Below, piece after piece: positions 49,990-54,897 of a stretch of 54,897 nucleotides of DNA. A program made the position numbers and the translations under genes. Origin of the DNA: Azospirillum sp. SYSU D00513 (GTDB lineage Bacteria; Pseudomonadota; Alphaproteobacteria; Azospirillales; Azospirillaceae); NCBI RefSeq assembly GCF_017356015.1, contig NZ_JAFIQV010000044.1, positions 1 through 54,897 on the forward strand, given 5' to 3'. Below the pieces are notes generated by a model. It was not told where the DNA came from, made no database searches, and saw nothing but the letters and a program-made list of their open reading frames with translations. Numbering within the stretch: the first letter of the stretch is position 1; each line of letters starts with the position of its first letter.

Positions 49990-50871
49990 ATGACGGAGCC
50001 GAAGGACGACCTTGGCAACAGGAGGAGGGCCGGAGGCGTTCCGGCGGAGGTCCGGCTGCACGCGGTGGAGGCCGGTCCGCCGGACGGGCCGCTGGTGATC
50101 CTGCTGCACGGCTTCCCCGAATTCAGCCACGGCTGGCGCCGGCAGGTCGGACCGCTGGCCGAGGCCGGTTTCCGCGTGCTGGCGCCGGACCAGCGCGGCT
50201 ACAACCTCAGCGACAAGCCGGGGCGGGTGGAGGATTATCGCATCGACCGGCTGGCCGGCGACGTGCTGCGGCTGGCCGATGGGGCGGGGCGGCAGCGCTT
50301 CTCCGTCGTCGGGCACGACTGGGGCGGCATCGTCGCCTGGTGGCTGGCGATCCACCATCCCGACCGGCTGGAGCGCGCCGCGATCCTGAACGCCCCGCAT
50401 CCCGCGACCCTGGCGCGCCACATGGCCGCCCACCCGACCCAGCTCCTGCGGAGCTGGTACGTGGCCTTCTTCCAGATCCCCGGCCTGCCGGAACGGCTGG
50501 CCACCGCCGCCCGCTTCCGTCTGCTGGAACGCTCGATGCGCTCCTCCAGCCGGCCGGGCACCTTCACGGAGGACGACCTCGCCCGCTACCGCGCGGCCTG
50601 GGCGCAACCGGGCGCGCTGACCGCCATGATCGACTGGTACCGCGCCCTGCGGCTGAACCCCAGGCCCTCCACGGACCGTGTCCGCGTGCCCACCCTGGTG
50701 ATCTGGGGCGACCGCGACGCCTTCCTCGACCGCCGCCTCGCCGAGGCGGCGGCAGCGCTGTGCGACGACGCGCGGGTGGAGCATCTGGACGCAGCCACCC
50801 ATTGGGTCCAGCACGAGGAGCCGGAGCGGGTCAACTGCCTGCTGATCGGCTTCCTGCGGGGCGGAGGGTGA
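49990..50871 (+). CDS. alpha/beta hydrolase, epoxide hydrolase-like
   Basis: 293 residues. Oxyanion motif LLHGFPEFSHGW, nucleophile Asp in VVGHDWGGIVAW, acid in TLVIWGDRDAF, and catalytic His in AATHWVQHEEPE. The HGFPE and GHDWGG forms favour an epoxide hydrolase or dehalogenase-type enzyme over a serine esterase. No signal peptide. GGGGAG precedes ATG 49990. Confidence 0.9.
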   Translation: MTEPKDDLGNRRRAGGVPAEVRLHAVEAGPPDGPLVILLHGFPEFSHGWRRQVGPLAEAGFRVLAPDQRGYNLSDKPGRVEDYRIDRLAGDVLRLADGAGRQRFSVVGHDWGGIVAWWLAIHHPDRLERAAILNAPHPATLARHMAAHPTQLLRSWYVAFFQIPGLPERLATAARFRLLERSMRSSSRPGTFTEDDLARYRAAWAQPGALTAMIDWYRALRLNPRPSTDRVRVPTLVIWGDRDAFLDRRLAEAAAALCDDARVEHLDAATHWVQHEEPERVNCLLIGFLRGGG

Positions 50872-50874
50872 TCC

Positions 50875-51951
50875 TCAGCCCCGTGCGCCCGCCTCGTACC
50901 AGCCGCGCGTGGCCTTGACGATGCGCACGACCGACAGCATCACCGGCACCTCGACCAGCACGCCGACCACCGTGGCGAGTGCGGCGCCCGAATCCAGCCC
51001 GAACAGGCTGATGGCGGCGGCGACCGACAGCTCGAAGAAGTTCGACGCGCCGATCAGCGCCGCCGGGGCGGCGACGCACCAGGCCACGCCGAAGCGGCGG
51101 CTCAGCCAATAGGCGATGCCGGCGTTGAGATAGACCTGGATCAGGATCGGCACGGCGAGCAGGGCGATCACCACCGGCTGGGCCAGGATGCGCTCCCCCT
51201 GGAAGCCGAACAGCAGCACCAGCGTCGTCAGCAGCGCCCCCAGCGACAGGGGCTGCAGCCGCGCGAGCGTGCGGTCCAGCGCGCCGGCGCCCCGCGCCGC
51301 CAGAGCCCGGCGCCAGAGCTGCGCCGCGATCACCGGCACGACGATGTAGAGCAGCACCGACAGCAGCAGCGTGTCCCAGGGCACGGTGACCGACGCCACC
51401 CCCAGCAGCAGCCCGACCAGCGGCGCGAAGGCGAAGACCATGATCAGGTCGTTCAGCGCCACCTGGCTCAGCGTGTAGTGCGGCTCCCCCTCGCACAGGT
51501 TCGACCAGACGAAGACCATCGCCGTGCAGGGGGCCGCCGCCAGCAGGATCAGCCCGGCGATGTAGGAGCCGATCTGGTCGGCCGGCAGCAGCGGCGCGAA
51601 GAGATGGCCGATGAAGACCGTGCCGAGCAGCGCCATGGAAAAGGGCTTCACCGCCCAGTTCACGAACAGCGTCACCCCGACGCCCCGCCAGTGCCGGCGC
51701 ACCTGTCCCAGCGCGCCGAAATCGATCCGCAGCAGCATGGGCACGATCATCAGCCAGATCAGCAGCGCGACGATCAGGTTCACTTGCGCCAGCTCCGCCC
51801 CGGCGATGGCGCCGAACAGGCCGGGCCAGAGCCAGCCCAGCCCGACCCCGGCAACGATGCAGAGCAGCACCCAGACCGTCAGGTGGCGTTCGAAGAAGCC
51901 CATGGCGGGCGGCGCCGCGTCCCGCGCGGCGGTCTCGGCGGTTGTGGTCAT
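50875..51951 (-). CDS. acr3: ACR3 family arsenite efflux transporter
   Basis: 358 residues, ten membrane spans. Exports As(III) by the proton gradient. Signature: the conserved Cys in AAAPCTAMVFVWSNLCEGEP, FERHLTVWVLLCIVAGVGLGW at the start, and NWAVKPFSMALLG. It is the last gene of the arsR-arsC-acr3 operon, 15 nt after arsC. Confidence 0.95.
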   Translation of the reverse strand: MTTTAETAARDAAPPAMGFFERHLTVWVLLCIVAGVGLGWLWPGLFGAIAGAELAQVNLIVALLIWLMIVPMLLRIDFGALGQVRRHWRGVGVTLFVNWAVKPFSMALLGTVFIGHLFAPLLPADQIGSYIAGLILLAAAPCTAMVFVWSNLCEGEPHYTLSQVALNDLIMVFAFAPLVGLLLGVASVTVPWDTLLLSVLLYIVVPVIAAQLWRRALAARGAGALDRTLARLQPLSLGALLTTLVLLFGFQGERILAQPVVIALLAVPILIQVYLNAGIAYWLSRRFGVAWCVAAPAALIGASNFFELSVAAAISLFGLDSGAALATVVGVLVEVPVMLSVVRIVKATRGWYEAGARG

Positions 51952-51966
51952 GGAGTCATCCCCGGT

Positions 51967-52401
51967 TCAGGTCAGGCGTCGGCCCGTCTCATCCACCACG
52001 CGCTCCCCGTCCTCCTTGGCGAAGGCGCCGCGCTGGCCGGCGGGGATCAGCTCGAGCACCGCCTCCGACGGGCGGCAGAGCCGCACGCCGAGCGGCGACA
52101 CGACGATGGGCCGGTTGATCAGGATCGGGTGCGCCATCATGGCGTCGAGAAGCTGGCCGTCCGTCAGCGCCGGGTCGTCCAGCCCCAGCTCCGCATAGGG
52201 CGTCCCCTTCTCCCGCAGCACGGCGCGCACCGGCACGCCCATGCGGGCGATCAGCGAGGTCAGCAGCGCGCGGCTCGGCGGAGTCTTCAGATACTCCACC
52301 ACATGCGGCTCGATCCCGGCGTTGCGGATCAGCCCCAGCGCGTTGCGCGAGGTGCCGCAATCGGGGTTGTGATAGATGATCAGGTCGGGCGTGTCGGTCA
52401 T
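51967..52401 (-). CDS. arsC: arsenate reductase (glutaredoxin-dependent ArsC)
   Basis: 144 residues. Reduces arsenate to arsenite. Catalytic Cys in IIYHNPDCGTSRNAL with conserved Arg residues (NRPIVV, GVRLCRP). Its ATG overlaps the arsR stop (ATGA). Product arsenite is removed by the following transporter. Confidence 0.95.
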   Translation of the reverse strand: MTDTPDLIIYHNPDCGTSRNALGLIRNAGIEPHVVEYLKTPPSRALLTSLIARMGVPVRAVLREKGTPYAELGLDDPALTDGQLLDAMMAHPILINRPIVVSPLGVRLCRPSEAVLELIPAGQRGAFAKEDGERVVDETGRRLT

Positions 52402-52781
52402 GGCATGTCCTTTTCCCTTTGGGGCTTTTCCGTGCGGGCGTCGTCCGCCGGGCAGCAGGGCGCGAGTTCCGCGAGCAACGGCCCGCACAGCTCCGCCCGC
52501 CCGCCGCAGCAATCCTTCAGCAGGAACAGCGTCAGCGCGCGCAGCCGCCCCAGGTCGGCCCGGTAGATGATCGACCGGCTGCGCCGCTCCGACCGGGCGA
52601 GCCCGGCCCGAGTCAGCACCGCCAGATGCGCCGACATGGTGTTCTGCGGCACGCCCAACTCCCGCGCCACATCCCCGGCCGCCATCCCGTCCGGCTCATG
52701 CCGCACGAGCAGCCGGAAACACTCCAGCCGCGTGGGCTGCGCGAGTGCCGCGAGGGCGTCGATGGCTTGAAGTGATTCCAT
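52398..52781 (-). CDS. arsR: ArsR family arsenic-responsive repressor
   Basis: 127 residues. Winged HTH: ALAQPTRLECFRLLV, DVARELGVPQNTMSAHLAVL, RSERRSRSIIYRADL. Metal-sensing Cys are clustered C-terminally (LKDCCGG, ELCGP, APCCPADD) rather than in the classical CVCDL of the DNA-binding helix, so this is one of the alternative ArsR site types. There is no visible Shine-Dalgarno sequence before ATG 52781; the mRNA may be leaderless. Confidence 0.93.
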   Translation of the reverse strand: MESLQAIDALAALAQPTRLECFRLLVRHEPDGMAAGDVARELGVPQNTMSAHLAVLTRAGLARSERRSRSIIYRADLGRLRALTLFLLKDCCGGRAELCGPLLAELAPCCPADDARTEKPQREKDMP

Positions 52782-52782
52782 G

Positions 52783-52796
52783 TATCGAGAATGATA
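52783..52796 (-). promoter_or_regulatory. candidate ArsR operator at the ars start codon
   Basis: TATC-GAGAAT-GATA palindrome (52783-52796) immediately upstream of the arsR ATG, within the AT-rich promoter. Binding here would block initiation. Confidence 0.45.
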
Positions 52797-53145
52797 GATA
52801 TATGCGGCGGGCGCAAGCGGTTTGGGTGGGCGATGGCTTGGAACTTCAGGGAAGCGGAATGCCGGTTACCGCTTCAACTTTTCAAGACGGGGCAGTCAGG
52901 AAAGCCTAATTGCCCTGCGTTACGTCATAAAAGCTGTGGGAGCCTCCTAGTTTCCGGTTTCGAGAGGACCCTGATTGTGCCAGTATTTTCGTCGCAAGCG
53001 TAGCACTCAATTGTAAAGAACTCATTTAAGCCAGCTTCAATGCGGTGCGGAAGCGTTCCCTTCTGCTCTTTGATTGTTATTTGTTCACTGGGCGCTCTAT
53101 GGAAGAATGGTGTTTTCCTTTTTCAGTTCGCTATTAAATGAATTT
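52797..53145. other. transition from high-GC to low-GC DNA, no gene seen
   Basis: About 350 nt without a convincing gene. Composition falls from the ars promoter into AT-rich DNA. Nothing with a family signature in six frames; a site of integration is likely near here. Confidence 0.5.
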
Positions 53146-53775
53146 TTACTCAATATATAACCTCTTTAGGTTTATTCCTTTCAGGTCCTTAGAGTGCTTA
53201 AGCCGCCAGTACGCTTTTAGCTTCCGTAAGAAACGTCCTGTACTTCTAGGTTTTTTGGGGAAAGCACGCTTGCCCAGCTTTATTTCACGAAGATGCCTAA
53301 TCGCACGATAGTAGCGTATTGGCGCATGGTCATCGAATGTAACATAAATGGTGTTTCCTATTTTTTCCCAAATAACAGCCACGCTTTTTGATGGAGCGAA
53401 CTTGGCGTGTCTGATTCCATTTCCGTTGTGCATTAGCATCTGCCCTCTACTTGGAATAATATCAAATCTATTTTCATTAATATACTGCACTATGTCTGGG
53501 TTTGCGTGTAGCAAATCGCCCTTTTGGATATCTCCGCCATCTTTCTTTTGTATCTCCTCAATAATAGCCTGCAAAACGGAGAAGTGGGAAGGGTTTTGTC
53601 TTTTGAGGTTTTTAAGCCATTTATTTGCGTAAGCTCGGTTGCAAAACGTTATATTCACCTCAGGCATGCTGGTGGAGCCTGCTCCCTCCAAGTAGCCGTC
53701 AGAGAAAACTTCTATGACTTCATCATCGTCAAGAGGTTCCAGTTCCGTATGCGTGTTAATCTGCGTGCGACTCAT
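53146..53775 (-). CDS. unrecognised protein in low-GC DNA
   Basis: 209 residues, AT-rich codons unlike everything before it, hence recently acquired. Acidic N-terminus (ELEPLDDDEVIEVFSDGY), a helical centre (WLKNLKRQNPSHFSVLQAI), then a mixed strand region (GIRHAKFAPSKSVAVIWEK; NTIYVTFDDHAPIRYYRAI) and a strongly basic C-terminus (LKAYWRLKHSKDLKGINL). The central part is loosely reminiscent of RelE/ParE-type folds, but I cannot assign a family. Flanked by a recombinase remnant and IS elements, it may be transposon cargo. Confidence 0.6.
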   Translation of the reverse strand: MSRTQINTHTELEPLDDDEVIEVFSDGYLEGAGSTSMPEVNITFCNRAYANKWLKNLKRQNPSHFSVLQAIIEEIQKKDGGDIQKGDLLHANPDIVQYINENRFDIIPSRGQMLMHNGNGIRHAKFAPSKSVAVIWEKIGNTIYVTFDDHAPIRYYRAIRHLREIKLGKRAFPKKPRSTGRFLRKLKAYWRLKHSKDLKGINLKRLYIE

Positions 53776-53824
53776 GGCATTATCTTCACTTTTCTGAACC
53801 CCCGGTATCTTCGGCTTAGACGCG

Positions 53825-53936
53825 CTATAATTTTCCGCGGGAGACCCCGAATTGTTTTGCGATCTCGCTACCCGTCATCTGGGGTCTCGCGAGCATCGCT
53901 CGTGTGGCAATAATCTTCTTCGGTGTCAACTCTCTT
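53825..53936 (-). pseudogene. C-terminal HTH remnant of a serine recombinase (resolvase/invertase)
   Basis: On the minus strand an open frame encodes ELTPKKIIATRAMLARPQ followed by MTGSEIAKQFGVSRGKL and a TAG stop. The helix-turn-helix pattern matches the C-terminal domain of Tn3-type resolvases. The catalytic domain is absent; the frame ends at the IS boundary, so the gene was cut by the insertion. Confidence 0.55.
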
Positions 53937-54807
53937 AACAGGACGCGGAAAAGGGCTGTGCACGGCTGGGCGGTCGTGATTCTCTGCGGTCGAGGAGAAT
54001 GCGGCCGGCGAGGGGGACGATGCGGGGATCGAACGAACGCAGCGAGAGTCTGTTCAGCTCAGTGAGCTGTGAGGCCCGTGTTCCAGCGAGCCACCCTCTA
54101 CGACCGATCTGGGCCATGGTGGATGAAGCGCTGGAGGTGATGTCGCCAGCGTTGGAGGGGCTGTACTCCAAGTTCGGGCGGCCGTCGATCCCGCCGGAGA
54201 AGCTGCTGCGGGCGCTGCTGCTGCAGGCGTTCTACTCGATCCGCTCGGAACGCCAGTTGATGGAACAGCTCGACTACAACCTGCTGTTCCGCTGGTTCGT
54301 CGGGCTGTCGATGGACGCGCCGGTGTAGGACGTGACGATCTTCACCAAGAACTGCGACCGCTTGCTCGACGGTGACGTGGCGGCGAAGTTCCTGGCCGCC
54401 GTCCTGGCTCAGCCGCGGGTCAAGGCGCTGTTGTCGGACGAGCACTTCTCGGTGGACGGCACACTGATCGGTGAGCCATCGGGGCGCCATCGGTTCGAGC
54501 CCGATGGCGAACGGGGCGTCGGTGAAGAGCTTCCGGCCTAAGGACGGCAGTGGCGAGCCGCCGGGACCGGGACGCAACGGCGAACGCGACTTTCATGGTG
54601 AGAAGCGCTCCAACGAGACCCATGCCTCGACCAGCGATCCCGAGGCGCGGCTGTACCGCAAGGGCAACGGCCAGCCGGCGAAGCTGGCCTTCATGGGCCA
54701 TGCCCTGATGGAGAACCGCCATGCCCTGGTGGTCGATGTCCGGCTGACGGCGGCCACCGGATTGGCCGAGCGCGAGGCGGCGGTGTCCATGGTTGAGGCC
54801 ATCCCCG
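53937..54807 (+). mobile_element. decayed IS5-family insertion sequence, 3' end replaced
   Basis: GC content jumps back up at about 53937. The element carries an IS5-type transposase gene with a premature stop and a scrambled segment, and is interrupted at about 54808 by another IS. Left terminus estimated from the composition break and the truncated recombinase; no terminal repeat could be confirmed. Confidence 0.7.
54020..54807 (+). pseudogene. IS5-family transposase, disrupted
   Basis: Starts MRGSNERSESLFSS and shows the DUF772-type region (SIPPEKLLRALLLQAFYSIR; QLMEQLDYNLLFRWFVGLSM). Then TAG at 54326-54328 stands where TGG (Trp) is expected (PV-stop-DVTIFTKN). The frame continues to DEHFSVDGTLI, then about 50 nt of foreign or rearranged sequence shifts the frame before KSFRPKDGSGEPPG, FHGEKRSNETHAST, DPEARLYRKGNG and AFMGHALMENRHALVVD. 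It is cut at EAIPG by the next element. Three independent lesions: inactive. Confidence 0.88.
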
Positions 54808-54897
54808 GGGGACTATCCGGAATTTCGTGCTCGGCGGGGGTATGCTGAGAACGGAAGGAGCCCCCGATGGCACGACGCAAAGAACCAATTATCCCCG
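54808..54897 (+). mobile_element. left end of an IS256-family element (continues beyond the window)
   Basis: After the break at about 54808 the sequence GGAATTTCGTGCTCGG and the short leader match the left end of IS256-type elements, followed 50 nt later by their transposase start. It interrupts the IS5-family transposase. The right end and the target duplication lie outside the window. Confidence 0.65.
54867..54897 (+). CDS. IS256-family transposase, first 10 residues
   Basis: ATG 54867 after GGAAGGAG; product begins MARRKEPIIP, as in IS256/mutator-type transposases, and runs off the window edge. Assignment rests on the N-terminus and leader only. Confidence 0.6.
   Translation, partial: MARRKEPIIP

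Overview
The window is high-GC DNA from an alphaproteobacterium. The mix of gene types (sphingolipid genes, LuxR and LysR regulators, fasciclin proteins, hybrid kinases, intron and IS debris) fits an Azospirillum-like member of the Rhodospirillales. This is an inference from gene content; no marker gene (rRNA, tRNA) is present to prove it. No prophage or CRISPR array was seen.

Layout. 0-0.1 kb: the 3' end of a group II intron. 0.1-0.8 kb: a vapBC toxin-antitoxin pair with its operator. 0.8-3.5 kb: a flavin/pyridoxamine-oxidase-fold stress protein, a solitary branched-chain amino-acid-type periplasmic binding protein, and a Tat-exported methionine sulfoxide reductase B. 3.5-7.5 kb: a compact island bounded by two direct copies of a multi-hairpin repeat. 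It holds two fasciclin (FAS1) exported proteins, an ECF sigma factor with its RskA-type anti-sigma factor, and a LuxR-type response regulator that lacks the phospho-acceptor Asp. Three sites of the form TGCATCYGTT-N14-CGTA lie upstream of exactly the sigma gene and the two FAS1 genes, which looks like a self-contained sigma regulon. 7.5-14.4 kb: a type I secretion system (membrane fusion protein plus ABC transporter) with two probable substrates, a double CHRD-domain protein and an RTX-type calcium-binding protein. 14.5-20 kb: DUF2254 membrane protein, SDR/LysR divergent pair, a GT7-like galactosyltransferase and a truncated glycosyltransferase-like remnant. 20.2-25.6 kb: one 1817-residue protein joining a Ser/Thr kinase, an AAA-type ATPase, a GAF domain and a histidine kinase.

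26-43 kb is a sphingolipid region. A fatty acyl-AMP ligase, an acyl carrier protein, serine palmitoyltransferase, an NAD-dependent reductase/epimerase and a GNAT-type ceramide synthase would together build (dihydro)ceramide. A fatty acid hydroxylase would decorate it. A lipid kinase, a CDP-alcohol phosphatidyltransferase, a nucleotidyltransferase-like protein and two NTP-transferases could make and attach a phospho-head group. An LptF/LptG-type permease pair inside the cluster may carry the product outward. A lower-GC patch (41.4-42.1 kb) interrupts the cluster.

43-52.8 kb: a periplasmic orphan, a single-domain response regulator next to a large hybrid sensor kinase, nicotinamidase, a MarC-family protein, a ChaC-like cyclotransferase, an epoxide-hydrolase-like enzyme, and an arsR-arsC-acr3 arsenic operon. 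From 52.8 kb the base composition drops sharply. The low-GC stretch holds an unrecognised 209-residue protein and the tail of a serine recombinase. It is followed by a decayed IS5-family element that is itself cut by the left end of an IS256-family element running off the window.
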